From: Rotaria socialis
Taxonomy: Eukaryota > Rotifera > Eurotatoria > Philodinida > Philodinidae
DNA length: 64,000 nucleotides
Direction: 5' to 3'
NCBI GenBank assembly: GCA_905331475.1
Contig: CAJNYU010000023.1
Coordinates: 64,634 to 128,633, forward strand
This document shows, one piece after another, positions 11,483 to 24,844 of the stretch. A program made the translations under genes and the position numbers. Each line of letters starts with the position of its first letter. Position 1 is the first letter of the stretch. Under the pieces are notes generated by a model, which was given only the letters and a program-made list of their open reading frames with translations, had not been told where the DNA came from and did not search any database.

Positions 11483-12679
11483 ACATTTCTTTTTTTTAAT
11501 CATGTAAATCTTCCAGAAGAAGAATAAACAAGGAGTGACGGTGGTGGAAAAATTTTGATTGAAACTCTCGAGTAAAATCAGATCATAAACAAATATCGAT
11601 TTCGATTTTTAGCAGTTATTCAATAGATCACTTGCATAGGCTAGTTCCTTGTTTGAAAAACGAATCTACTCGATATCTTTTGTTATACTTTTCTTTGAAA
11701 AGAAATCGCTTTTTTTTGTACTCAAGTTTGTTCGTTGCGCATGGAAACTTCCAATACATAAATTCTATTATCGTAGAAGTATGCTTGGTGATAGAGACAA
11801 ACAACATTCATCATGACGTATGAGTCAGTTTGTTTTCGGACGAAATGACGTTAATTCGTAATGCGTCAGCACTCATCCGAACCATAAATAGAAATGACTG
11901 TCTTGTTGTATGAGCGAAATGATGTCCTACGCTTTGAACATAAAGATGTAGCGCAGATTGATAATTGTATTTTAAAAAATCGTTGATATAAATTTGTAAT
12001 TGAGTTTCCCATGTCGTCTTATCCTCGAGGGACGTTCTAAATAAAGAAGAATAAGAGACAAAGCATACCCTATTTTCTTCAATCACTAAGCATCATTACA
12101 TAGAATGAACTACGCGAAAATTATATTTACCCTATTCAGCAATAGCCAGTCAGACTATTGTAACTACGCCGTTTGAGCCTACCCTGTCTGGCATTATCTT
12201 GAGGATCACTTCATCGGATTTCGTTCGAATGATGATTGGATTGGACACAACAAGACATCGGAGATTCATTCAGAATGACGAACAAGAACAGAAACATAAT
12301 TGAGAGTCAGCCATTATGTTCGCTAAGCAACTATGAGGTTAGCATCAATGCGAAATTGGAAAACCTTTCGATCATTTGGTTACTTGAGATGCGCCGATTC
12401 TTGGAGGAATGTCTTTCAATAGTCTTAAGAATTTCATGCTTCATGAAAAGCTTATTCCATAAAAACAAAACTTTTGGTCATGATATTTTATTATTGTATA
12501 GAAAAATTGATTACAATGAATTTTCCATTTTTTCGATATCAATTGATTTATCACAAATAATAAACAGAATTTGCATTCACACACAGAACGAACAGAAAAT
12601 TATGAGCATAAATGTAATACAATCCATTAAAACAGATCAGCAATGATAAGTTTAGGGCTTGTTTTTCTTTGGCTATTCT
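11483..12679. other. Interval without a recognised gene
   Basis: An open frame of 136 codons on the plus strand at 12236-12646 has no domain, codon pattern or splice context that supports it. The stretch up to 12680 is probably partly 3' UTR of the vWA gene on the minus strand. Confidence 0.45.
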
Positions 12680-14323
12680 TCACAAAATAGAGCACGAGCT
12701 TGTCTTTTTTCCTTTGGTGCGCTGTTGAACTGGTGGAGCATTGGAATTTACACGACGTTCATCGAGTGTATCGAACCAATTATCAATAGCCCCCATAAGT
12801 ATTTTCACAACATACTTATTAAAAATAGAATATCTTTTTCAATAAGCAGAAAAGCTAATTATCTACTTACATCACCAAAACTAAATGGGAAATTTTTTCC
12901 CTGAACTTTCTGAATTTCTTCTCGTTCTGATTTATAATCATCGGCAACGTCAAGGTTCGGTATTTTCTTATCCCAATTATTAAGATAACTATTATAACAA
13001 TAAAGGATTATGAATACCAAAAAAATCAAGGAGCAGAAATTTCATTACCCAACGCTTTCAGCATCATCTGTACAGGTTAAAATTGTGACTGGGATGCGAT
13101 TAATTGGATTGCGTTCATGATGAAGTACATGTTCCAATGTTTTTATATCTTGTTGTCCATTCTCATTGGTCGGTACACCATCCGTAGCGATTAATACTAA
13201 TAATTTACGTTCTTGAATTTCAAGTCGTTTCTCTTGTAAAACTTGTCGCAATACACGAGCAATAGGAGTTGGTCCTGTAATAATATCCTAATTGTAAGAT
13301 AACTATTTTTTCTTTTATTCTCATTTACCAGCTGGTGGAACAGCAAACGCAACGGCAAGTTGCTCAGCATTTTTAACACTATACAGTGGTTGACGATTTA
13401 AAAAGAAAATGTCTAGGATAATAAAAGTCGAAATGAGTATTAAAAAAAAAGATTTTTTTTTAATTTACCAATTCCATTGGGGTCAAAACTTGACGATAGA
13501 AATATAGAATAATTCATTTTAATGAATAAAAATCGAGTTAACTTACACCGTAGCAATGTCAACTACAATTGAAACTGTTTGTCGAAGTTCATCCCATCGC
13601 GTTGGATTACGATCGTATGGGCCCGATGCATTACCTAATATTTACAATCGAAATATAAATAATCAATGCTTCAGAATAAATATTCTTTTGACTATCGTTC
13701 TCACATTAAATAGAAAGTCATTTTTCAGGACTCTAAAAATTCTTTTTCCTTATATCAATACTTGTGAAATTAATTCATTGGTTCTAAAAACTGCAATGTA
13801 TTGAAGAAGAAGAAGAAGAAGAAGAATAAAAGCAAGTTATAAATTTTGCACTTGAAAAAATATTGAGAAAATAGCCGAAAGAATATTTCTATTTTTGGAT
13901 GCATTAATTATCTTACCAACTGGTGAATTCATCGACCCAGAATCTAAATATATTGAAAAAGAAATTATTTCATAGAAAATAGAAGCATCAATATGTTTTC
14001 TAGTACTTCCAAATGAAGTATATATAAATAAATTATCTATGGTTTCTATCATAACGATGATGAAATTATTTTCTCGACTGTGAATGGAAAAAATTAAAAA
14101 ACGAATGAGTGATCCTCTTACCATCAACAATGAATACAATTTCATAGCCTTCTAAACCTCTTAATCTCGTTGCAAATTCTCGATTAATTTCATATCGGCC
14201 AACAAGATATTGAAATTTTCCCATGCGATCATCGCTTGTTTCTTGCAATGAATTCGAGCCCATTTGATTTGAGTATTGAGGAGGCGGTGGTGCTGCAGGA
14301 GTAGGGTATTGCTGTGGATACAT
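12680..14323 (-). CDS. vWA-domain protein with CaaX tail, copy A
   Basis: Eight exons (14122-14323, 13917-13943, 13547-13634, 13469-13488, 13329-13412, 13049-13274, 12871-12988, 12680-12814) join to 299 residues with correct phase throughout. A Pro/Gln-rich N-terminus of about 25 residues precedes a von Willebrand A domain with an intact metal site motif (VDDSGSMNS), the central ATDGVPT and a C-terminal FPFSFGDYVVKILMG block. The protein ends CSIL, a CaaX box, which in this family of signals predicts prenylation and membrane attachment. Two exons are microexons of 27 and 20 bp. It is a tandem paralogue of the gene at 15122-16367, same strand. The function is unknown; metal-dependent protein binding at a membrane is the inference. 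Confidence 0.85.
13803..13826. repeat. GAA microsatellite in intron
   Basis: About seven GAA units inside an intron of vWA copy A. No function is implied. Confidence 0.7.
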
Positions 14324-15121
14324 TGTTTTTGCCTATGATGCAAAAAGAACTGCGTAAGATATTTTCATTTTTTGCTGTTCTTCATCTTACAATTGCCTTT
14401 TTATTTGACGCGAACGGTGAGTTGTCGTTTGAATAGAAGAAACTCTAGAAATGGTTTGTCTTTTTAAAGCATACATGTGATCGATATATATATATATATA
14501 TACATTTATTAATCAGCAACACAATCAACAGCATGAATAGTGCTGAGTGTGAATAAGCTGCTTTATTTTTGACGCAAGTTTGATGTCAGTATTATCAACA
14601 ACAAAAGAAAAAGATAAGGATAAAAAAGAAGAACAGAAAAACTCTCGATTGTTAGTATTAGTATGGTTATCTATACACACCTGGGTTAGGTTTTTAAAAC
14701 GCACAAGAACTTTCTTCGGCCTGTTAGATTATTTCAGTAAAACAAAAACACAATAAACGTACTCGATATAGGACTTTATACAAGAAAGAACATCGAAACG
14801 CATGGTTATACGCAACATATCACTCGAAATTATTTTTCATGTATTTCACAGTTAAATAATAATCAAAAATTTAGAAAAACAAAATTACGGCGGCCAGAAG
14901 AAGCTTGACAACCATGATAAAGGCCACCACGGCGAATGTGTGTCTATTCAAATGAAATTAAGATTTATTGCAAGTGAAAAACATTTAATAAAGGAATTAA
15001 TTAGTAGCGAATTACTAATATTTAGATATCTCCGGTGGACTCTTAAACCAAAATATTTGAGAGAAGCAACAAAATTTTTAATTTTTCATTGCCGGAGTTA
15101 TCCAAATATATGATTTTGTTG
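14324..15121. other. Spacer between the two vWA genes
   Basis: No gene. A TA dinucleotide run lies at about 14483-14502. The interval must hold the promoter of copy A and the 3' end of copy B. Confidence 0.5.
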
Positions 15122-16367
15122 TTAGAGAATGATGCATTGTGATTTTTTTCGCTTGTAACGGGCACCTCCTAGTGTTCGTCCGTAGCCATCGGTTGTCGCT
15201 TTCTTTTCATCTAAATCGTCAAACCAACTATCAACACCACCCATGAGAATTTTAACAACATACTACATAGGAAAAAAATACACATATAAAAATAATTTGG
15301 TAAAATTCTATTTCTTACATCACCAAAACTAAACGGAAATTGTTTTCCTTGGCGTGCTTGAATTTCTCGTTTTTCATTTCTATAATCATCAACAACATCG
15401 AGATTAGAAATTTTTTTATCCCAATCATTCAAATAGCCAATACAATCATTGTCGTCTAGAAAAACGTTTTTATCGAATGCTAAAACGGATTCGTTTTTCC
15501 TTCCATCTTACCTGTGCAAGCAATAATTGTAACAGGTATACGATTGACAGGTTTTCGTTCATTTTTAAGAACGTACTCAAACGAACGAATATCTCGATGA
15601 CCTTGATTATCAGTTGGTACACCGTCGGTTGCCAAAAGTATCAATAATTTTCGTTCTTCTATTTCATTTTGTTTATCACGAAGTACACGTCGCAGAACGG
15701 GAACAATGGGTGTTGGACCTGAAAAAAATAGAATGAAGTGTTCTTTCTCTACGTGTTCGTCATACCTGACGGAGGAACAGCAAATGTAGAAATTAGTTCT
15801 GATGAACTACGAACATGAAATAAGGGCTCACGATTAAGAAAATAAATATCAACACCATCCGGATCAAGTACACTAGCTATGTCAACAACAATCGATACAG
15901 TTTGCTTTAATTCGTCCCCTTTGATAGCAAAGAAAATTATTTTCTCACATAAAATTCAAATATAAAAATTCTTACATCGAGATGGTACTCTATCGAACGG
16001 GCCAGAAAGATCACCTGAGAAAATAAACACAGCTGTTTCAATAGAAAAATCGAAAGCCTAAATCAATTACCAAGTGGTGTATTCATTGAACCTGAATCAT
16101 CACAAATGAAAACAATTTCATATCCTTCAAGAGCACGTAATTTTGTAGCAAACGTATGATTAACTGCAGATTTTAAAAAGAAAAATAATCGATCATAAGT
16201 TTTCAAAAACTTCGCAACTCACTTTCATAACGATCAACAAGTTGTTGAAAATCTGCCATACGATCGTCACTGGATGAATGATAATTTGGCATCGATTGTC
16301 TATACTGCATATCGTTGTTATATGGTGATGGTGCCGAAGGGGCCGAGGGATATTGTTGAGGATACAT
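15122..16367 (-). CDS. vWA-domain protein with CaaX tail, copy B
   Basis: Seven exons (16223-16367, 16071-16163, 15976-16014, 15766-15918, 15512-15718, 15319-15455, 15122-15262) give 304 residues in continuous phase. It shares the whole architecture of copy A: a MYPQQYP start, a vWA metal motif CDDSGSMNT, ATDGVPT, FPFSFGDYVVKILMG, then a basic stretch (YKRKKSQ) ending CIIL, a CaaX box of the type usually geranylgeranylated. Intron positions differ in part: copy B has an intron inside the RYE/INHTF region that copy A lacks, whereas copy A has extra introns elsewhere. A TATA-like box lies about 70 bp upstream of the ATG. The role is unknown; the prenyl tail suggests a membrane-tethered adhesion or scaffold module. 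Confidence 0.85.
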
Positions 16368-16433
16368 GTTTCTTTTTTAGTTTATTTTATGAAATGATAT
16401 TGTTAATATTTACTATTAAATATTGATTTGACA

Positions 16434-16447
16434 CATTATTTATATAG
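16434..16447 (-). promoter_or_regulatory. TATA-like box of vWA copy B
   Basis: CTATATAAATAATG on the minus strand, about 70 bp 5' of ATG 16367, with no intervening ORF. It fits a core promoter by position and sequence only. Confidence 0.4.
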
Positions 16448-18406
16448 GGTTTTCTTCTTTGAAAAATCTGAAGTCGCAGTAAATGTTGTGATGCGTCAAA
16501 GAATCGTGCATTTTCTTTAAAATGGAAAAAGAATAACGTCAGAAAGTGGCGTTACATTGGCTTCAATATAAAATCTATTTGCCACTCGATCTAGTCAACT
16601 GTCATTCCAAAATATATAAAAATTATGTCAACAGTCTCTCTTTCTCCATGGCATTCCCTCATTAATTCTATCAGACAGATGACGTTAGATCATAGCAGTA
16701 TATTTCATTGGCCAAGGAATTTATCTAAAAAAAAGAAAAAAAATTGTTGATTATATTGTTTGAAATTATATATTTACGCGAAATTTTATTTTCATGATTA
16801 AGCGAGAGAAAAAAAACTACATTGAAGAATACGAATTCTGTTGAAAAATTTCATCAATGTGAATTCTGGCCGTAGGAAGAATGTTTTTGTGATTTCTTAT
16901 AAACAATGCTGAGCCACTTAAAAGGTAGGGAGCATATAGCGGTAAGCGTTTAAAAGAAAAGAAAAGAATTCTAGCTGATAATAACAATAACGTATGGTGT
17001 CATATTCTATATTAATAGTGAGTCATATCAGTGGATGATGTTAAAAGTTAGTTGATCTCCGATCCAAACAACAAGCAACTGAAACTAATGACTCATTGTT
17101 TGAAAAGGCGGACCTGATACATCGATGAGTGTCTTGCAAGATTTATCTTTTTTCTGTATTGGGAATTGTTGCCGAGTCGATCAAATTTGACGTATCGAAA
17201 GACATCATCTCTAATCGTAAGTCGAAGTCGATAGTAATAATTTATCAAAAGAAGATGCAATCTTTTTCCGATTCTATTCGTTAGTTTTATCTAAAACGTC
17301 AATCTCACTTTTCCAGATCACATAATTCTCGGCCAATTCATTTCTTTTTTTTTTTCTTCTTTCCTTAATTATTATCCATCCTAATGAATAAGTAGAGAGT
17401 CACTTTGACTCAAATTATGAAATAAGGTACTGCTTACTAGTCGTCCTGTATTCAAATAGATAAGAATAACGGAGTCAACAGTGAATTTCTTGTCTCTTAT
17501 CAACAATATAAATGCGTTCCCTGTTCGGTCGTTCATTGGGCGACGCTACAGAAGAAAAGAAGAGGATGCATTCTTTTTTTTCTGCGTATTTATTTTTTCG
17601 TTAGTAGTACAAGTAGTAGGGTGATGTAAACAAATGAAAAAAAAAAGAAAAAAAAAACGAGCAAACAAAAGAACAAGGAAGAAAGAGAAATAGAGAGAAA
17701 GGTCGTTCACTACATGAATATAAAGTGTGCCAGAACAAATTAAACAGATTTAGTTTTTTTCTTATGAAAAAAGAAAAACAAGAAACAATCGCTTTTTGGG
17801 TAGAAAAAAAAACAAAACACATAGAGACAAGACAGGAAAAGTATGTATGTGCGGCACCTCCCCTTAAGATTACACAGTTTCCTGAGACGAAGCAAAAAAA
17901 GAACAAGAAGGAGGTATACAAAAATAAACTCTGATGTGTGCGTATTAGTAAACAAAACCATCTCAATTTTGTTTTTCAACTCCCGAGTGTGAACATTATT
18001 TTCTTTTTGCATAAGGAGGAAGTGTATAACAGCAAAACCTTTACAATAAGTGAAGTACACACACTCACATACACAGTTATATGTTATGTATACGAAGCAA
18101 TTACAAGTGTGATAGACGACAATGCTGTACATAAGAATTTTTTGTTTTCAAGCAAAACAAAAAAAAAACAAACCAAACCGCTGTATATAAGGCAAAGACA
18201 AGTTCCAAAACGAACAGGCAGTGTTGCCGAGCAAAACCAAAACACATTGCCTGAGCCGGATATATGCAACAGCAACAAAAAACCGACTATGAGAGCGACC
18301 ACTGTCACGCAAAAGAAGAAAGAAAAACCCAAACAAACAAAAGCTAACTACAGTGTAATAGAAGAAAAAAAACTGCTTGTATGAAAAAAGAAAAAGAACG
18401 AAAATG
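16448..18406. other. Interval holding the Pumilio 3' UTR
   Basis: No gene. The part next to 18407 is most likely 3' UTR of Pumilio; it has purine-rich runs near 17630-17830. Overlapping open frames on both strands here are low-complexity shadows. I saw no TGTANATA Pumilio site on the minus strand in a visual scan. Confidence 0.45.
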
Positions 18407-21400
18407 TTAATTGTCGTAATGTGACAAACCATTTGAATTTGATGTTGATGATGTTAACATAGGACCCAAATCGGAAGTTTTGCTTAGATGTTTTTCCAAT
18501 TTTGTTATTATATGTTTACCATAGGTAAACTTTCGAAGTGATTGAATATGTGGACGAACTTTGGTCAGGAGAATTTTTCGTTGAGCTGGCTCAGCAACAT
18601 CGATCATCTATGGGAAAAGAAAAGATTATATCCGGTTCTTTTTTTCTATGATAGAAACACTAGTTAATATTTATGATAATAATTATATAACTATTAGGAT
18701 TTTTCAAGAAAAACAATATTCATTTAGATGAGCTTTGATTAGCATGCAAAGTCCTGAGTACAAGCTTTAATCTACTTAGAGAATATTTCATATTTGGTCG
18801 AACAAAAGAAGCAATTATAAATTCTGTATTCATATCGACTTTTCATAAAGCTTATGAATAAATAATCTACAGTGTCACTATATAAACAGATTTCCCAATT
18901 GATCTAAAAGCTAATTTGTTTCTTGGTGAGATTTTTCATGATATTTCAAAGTACTCGGAGCTAGAGAATATGTAAAAACGAGACTTAGATTATGCGCAGA
19001 TCTTTATTTTAGTAATAATTAAATTGATTAGTTATATTTTTCGCGTTTTCAAAAAGAAAATGTCTTGTTGGTCGTGCGTGAAAATTTTCCCTCGTTATTT
19101 CTGTAAAACTTAATAAGTTTCTCATCGACAACTAGTTGAGTTCCAGATTATCATTTTTGATTATTCTAACTGTGACTCGAGATACTACTTGAAGGTTACC
19201 CTAGATGAACCAAAATTGATCCTTGACCTAATTAATCAGAGTGGTATCAGCTTTTGTATGAAAGTAAACGATCGCAAATTTTTTTTATTTTATTTTAACT
19301 AGAGCGAGCGTCTTTAATTCAGAAAGGAAATTCTATTTTAGTCATGGTCACCATCGTAAACAGTTTCCACTCCACCTATACGTAGCGAGATTAGACCGAA
19401 GCTTGCTTGACATGTTACGTTTTTTTGCTAATTAATAAATAATCTCTCATAGATGAATACTTTCCGATATTAAACACTTTTCATCAGACTCCATAGTATT
19501 CGTTCCATCGGAATTATACTGCACGCTGATGAACCATACTCAATGATATTTTTGAAATCTTACTTTTTGCACAACATAATTAGCAAATTGATCTTTCATC
19601 ATTATTAACAATGCACTGTTAGGTCTGAAAAACAAAATAACAGTTTCTAAATATATTGTATATATATATAGACAATTCTTACCCATCTCCAAACGAAACG
19701 ACCTCATCAATAAGTTGTCGTTTTTCTTCGCGTGTTGCATAAGTTACACATTTCTCCACTACATTACTACAAAAACGAAAGTGAATCTCACATTAAATGT
19801 GATCTAAACAGATGTTCTAAAGCTGTACCTTGCAAATTTATGTTGTGATAAATGAAGCACACGTCCCATAATAGCATTGACAATGCGGCTTCGATCTTCA
19901 ACTTTACCATGTTCCAGTACATGTTGAATAACATAATTTCCTATAGCGAAAAGTAGAAGAAAACAACGATAATTTTTTTCTGAATTCTTTACCATATTGA
20001 TCTTGAACAAGATTTTCTAATTCATTATGTAATATATCGAGTATAGGTCTTGTTTGTGATTCTTTACAATTCTCAAGTATACGTTGTATAACGCGACAAC
20101 CATATGGATGTGCTGATAATTGAAAAACTTGATTGGTGACGTCCTTTATAATAAAATCAATATCATCGCCTATACAACATTCAATACATTTTTGTATGAC
20201 ATGATTTCCATTTTGATCTTCAATACATTTAACAATATTTCCATCTAATTCTCTCGCTATTTGCACTTGATATTCTGGTTGTAGGCTTTCAACAGCTTTT
20301 TGTATAACTCGACAACCATACATTTGTAATGCCAGTGATAAAACGTTACCGCGGATACTATGAGCTAAATATGCTTTATGTTCCGTTGAACCAAATTCGA
20401 AAAATTTCTAAACAAATAATTCAATGATTACAAATAAAATAAAAACGATCTTTCTGCTTACTTGAATAACGTAATTGCCGAAAACATCAGTCATCAATTG
20501 CGGTGCATTACTAATAATTTCTTTAAACACCATATCTTTTTCGGTATTAGTTGCACGTTCGAGTTTCTGTTGAATAAATCTTGAGCCATGTTGATCCATG
20601 GAAAATTCAGTAAAATGTCCAATAACATCACGTAATTGTAAATTTGGCATACGACTATTACGAAAATCATCTAATAATTTACTTCGAGTGATTACTGAAT
20701 CACGTCCGGAATTTGACATTGAACCAGCTCCACGAAGACTATTATTATTATTGTTGTTGTTGTTTCCCGGTCCGCCGAAAACATTCGGAGGATAATAATT
20801 CGGTAGTGGTCCACTCATGCCACCGACACTACGACGGCCCGTATATACTTCATTGCCATTGATTATTGCTTGTTGTGCCGGCACTGTTGTTGGTCCTTGT
20901 TGATTTTGTGGTGGAAAAAATCGTGCATTAAACATTCCATCGAATCCGCCGGCGTTGGACGATGGCGGCGGCGTCATGGAAGTCATCAAGTTATTGTAGG
21001 CGGGTGACGGAGGTAAACCACCGGGTAATTGACCATGATATAATGGAGTTTGTTGCGATTGATGTGGTGTCGATAAACGAGGATCATTAACAAGACGAGA
21101 AAAGTCAGGTAATGGTGCATCACGTCTTTGATTTGGAACTGTATACACGTCTAAATCAAGGGTTGAAAGGAAATTTCTCTAAAGAAAAACTCTTTTTGTT
21201 TAAACAAACCATTGAATGAGCTTGAAAGTGAGCTTGCAACTGGACTGCCATATAAACCACCTTGATTATTAGCGTTAACTAGGAGATGAATACATGATAA
21301 ATTAATGAAATTTATTTATTTTGTAAGATTATATACCTGGAATTGGCACTTGTTGAGGATACATACGCAATCCTGGTGATCCGGTTGGTTGTCGTGCATT

Positions 21401-23554
21401 TGACATCATAATACTTGGATCGAGAAATGTTGGCGAAGCCGCAGCATAAAATGGAAAATTTACTAAACAAAAGAGATCGATGATTATTTGATTGCAACTT
21501 TTCGACAAAATTTTTCTTTTACCGGGTGTTTGTGTTGTACGCTGCATATTAATATATTGCTGATGATTAGATTGCGATGCACTTAGTAGGTCCGCTGAAT
21601 TAGTTGGTGTTAATGGACGATTATTATTATTTTTTGATTGTGGTGATTGTTGTTCATTATTGGATGATTGTTGTTGTGCTAATAGGGCTTGCGGTGGTGC
21701 TGCTGGGAAAACGAGAGCTGTTGGCAATGCTGACCAATACTGTGGTTGGCCGAGTAATGATGGAAGTGTTGCCGGCGATTGATGATAGTTTTGTAATTGT
21801 TGTAAATAATTATCTTGATTACTATTTATAATATATTGATTTGATGAACCATAGGGTTGTTGTTGATTAGCTGTTTGTTGTTGGGCAGCCATTGTACTTG
21901 AAAGCCATGACATCAATGGTGTTTGAGCTAGATTAGCTAACTGAGGATCTTGTTGATTATTTCCATTTCCTTGTGGATTGAATGCTGTCATGATTGACTG
22001 ACTTTCAAACCTTCGAAATCGATTATTATGAATTTAAAATTAATCAACGTAGAAAACAACAGGAGCAACTTACGATTGAGGTTGAATTAAAGTGTAATCA
22101 AATGTTTGAAAGTTATTTGTTGGTTGATTCATTTCATAATGAGCCTGTTGTTGTTGTTGTTGTGAAACAATATGATACTGTGGTGGATAACTACATGTTT
22201 ATAAAAAAAAAAGCCTTTTCTTTTTGTTTCAACCTCTAGGGATGTGTAAGACTTATAATAGATGTTTCCGTTCTAGGCCAGTGATTGTACGAACGATATA
22301 TAAATGTAGTGTAAAACTCTTTTAAACATCAATAACAGTGATTGGAAATGAAAAATTAGTTCTCTTTAACAAATTCTGTATCTCAGCATTTTCCGTCGGA
22401 AAGAAGATCACTGCTGATTTCTTGAGGGTAACAGGAAGTGGTGCCTTTTTTCATGGAGTAGACCTACCCTCTTCTCTTGATGGTATGTGACTATACAAAG
22501 AAATATTAGTTTTTTCGAATGAGCTTGGCTGAACCATCGGATATTTTTTTTTTGTAATCAAATACTTTATTCATAAAATCTATCCTATGCTTTTGTGAAT
22601 CCGAATATCTTTGGTCACAACTTGTGACATTTTTTTCTCAACTTACGCTTGTTGTTGCGGATAGAGTAGCATCTGTTGTTGTTGTTGCTGCTGATTATTG
22701 TTTTGCATTCGTTGATATGGTATAGGCATCGATGCTGTTGGTGCACCGTTCATCATCATATGTGATTGTGGCATTAAACCATCATTTGGGTCGTCACCGG
22801 AAACGATCGTATTTGCACATGGAAGATTTTCATTATTCGTACTATTGGTTAAATCACTATTAACATGACCTGGTGATGAACGTGGTGTTGGTTTACGATT
22901 TGAATCTGTTTCGCGTGTTTTATCATCAGATTTACCATCGTAAACAGTTGGTGTATCAACAGTTTTCTTCTTATTATTATTATCATTGTCATTCTAGATA
23001 AAATAAAAAATAAAATTTTCAATAGACTTGTCAGAATAGTCGAAGAGACAAATGTATCTAGGGAACATTAATCGAAAAGAATCAACTATTTTTATTATCT
23101 AGGCTAATCGTTAACACCACTGTTCTGATTGGAATGTAAACAATGGTAACGCCTGACGATCGCCATAGCTGGAATGTGGTATCGAACCCATACATTTAGA
23201 GCTTTAACCACTGAACTAATTAGAAGCTATTTATAATACTTACATAGATCTTCATAGCTTGCATATGTTGAGTAACATCTTTGATGCCATTATCTTTCAC
23301 ACGTGGTGAATTATCTCCTTCTAATATGTTAATGCACATATTAATTCCAAGATTAGCTGGATCAGTTGATTTTGGTGAAAAAACTACACCATGTGGATCA
23401 GCATAGCCTGATGTCATATCCGATTGTCGATTCGGCATATTGATCGGTGCTGATCGCTCTAAAATAGATGTTTTTTTTCTAAATAAAATTAATCATATTA
23501 TTTTGTTTTCTTACCATTTGCAGTATAATCATTCGTACCTTGTGATGGCCACAT
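18407..23554 (-). CDS. PUM: Pumilio RNA-binding protein
   Basis: Thirteen exons (23515-23554, 23244-23458, 22647-22993, 22074-22190, 21523-22010, 21337-21462, 21210-21278, 20462-21150, 19993-20407, 19829-19940, 19683-19766, 19564-19624, 18407-18607) sum to 987 residues with phase kept at every junction. The N-terminal two thirds are Gln/Asn/Ser/Pro-rich and disordered. The C-terminal Pumilio homology domain (about 630-975) has eight PUF repeats whose base-reading motifs are SRFIQ, NYVIQ, CRVIQ, NHVIQ, CRVIQ, NYVIQ, SNVVE and NYVVQ, the same code as animal PUM proteins, so a UGUANAUA target is expected. It acts in the cytoplasm to repress or destabilise mRNAs. The last intron is long (956 bp). 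A tRNA-like relic lies in the second intron. Confidence 0.95.
23150..23230 (-). repeat. tRNA-like (SINE-type) relic in Pumilio intron
   Basis: On the minus strand TTAGTTCAGTGGTTAAAGC resembles a Pol III A box and GGGTTCGATACC a B box, but only about 12 bp separate them, too few for a working tRNA, and the T stem does not close. This fits a decayed tRNA-derived SINE rather than a tRNA gene. Confidence 0.35.
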
Positions 23555-24844
23555 GTGTGAACTATTAGAAACAAGAAACATTTTTTTTGTTTCTATTTCC
23601 TTCGATTATCGCTTGTAAAACTTACTTTTATGTATATAAACAAACACTAATAATTACACAAAAGAACAATAATAAATCAGCCGGTTTATTACGCTTGATG
23701 ATATTCTTGTTTATATTTTATACATAGGTACACAGGTATGTAACGTCAAAGAAGAATACACACGGAAAAGGGAAAAGATAGACAAGGCCTATGTACACTA
23801 TGAACAATAGAAAACGGGGCGACGGCGAAGACGACGCGCAATGAGTTGCCTCTTAGAAAATACACAGGAATACAGTATAATAAACAAGTATGAAACAGTT
23901 GTAAACAATCAACATATACGTCGAACAATTACGGACGTGTTTTTTTTGCTGTTCTTTGTATACTAGACCGCCATGGGATTGATAAAAAACCTTCGAAAAA
24001 TGAAAATAGAAATATTTGTTTTACAATCAAAGAAAAATGATTTGTTTTTCATAAATAAATAAATAATAATAATAAATTTTGAATGAATTTCAAATACTGT
24101 ATATAGATGGCGCTAATTATTAATAAAAAAAAAAACGCTGGAAGTGATTCATAATTGTACTCATTACAATTGTTATCAACTGTCAGAACATAAAGTATCG
24201 TTTCGAAGAAAAATTGACTTATTTATTCAGATATTCGATAGGAATAAATATCGAGTCGTATGACAAAGAATATTACAATTGGTCATATGATAAAATGTCC
24301 TTGCCTTTATCATCGCCATAACCTCGCGTATGTCGTACTTCACCTACGATAAATTACTCAAAGAGCACACAAACCACTCGTCTTTTTTTCTTTGCGTTCT
24401 ACATGCTTCAAACAGAACGTCACTCAACAATCTGAATACCACGACAGCTGCATTGTGCATTCGTAAATTGATGATAATGTATATTGTACGAAACGCTATC
24501 TTTATTCTGTTTTCTCTATGCTTAATCTTGATAGAACATCTTACACCTAGAATACGCTTTAGTTTTTTTTTTTGATGATAATGATTCTACAAATTTTAAA
24601 AAAATGCCTTGAAAATAGCAATTGATAAGAGAAATATTGAATTTTCAGTTTTTTATAAGAATTCATAGAACCGGAGTTTTGTTCCTGTAAAAAATATTGT
24701 GCCAGCATTAGAATATTGTCAATGAAATTTCGACGAAGCATCCACGTACGATTTAGCGAAAAGCATTTTATTTTTATTAAAAGAGATAATATAGCTGAGT
24801 GTTAAAATACATATTAAAAAATGTAACATATGTACGAATAACAT
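23555..24844. other. Interval 5' of Pumilio
   Basis: An acceptor-like TTTCTAATAG just upstream of the Pumilio ATG suggests a 5' UTR intron or spliced leader. No other gene or repeat was seen. Confidence 0.45.

Noticed and set aside
12236..12646. 136-codon plus-strand ORF
   Set aside because: No signal, domain or codon pattern; ends in Lys/Ile-rich AT-driven sequence next to the vWA 3' end.
17601..18432. Overlapping ORFs of 80-150 codons on both strands
   Set aside because: Low-complexity Phe/Lys-rich shadows of an AT- and purine-rich 3' UTR; no splice sites or motifs.
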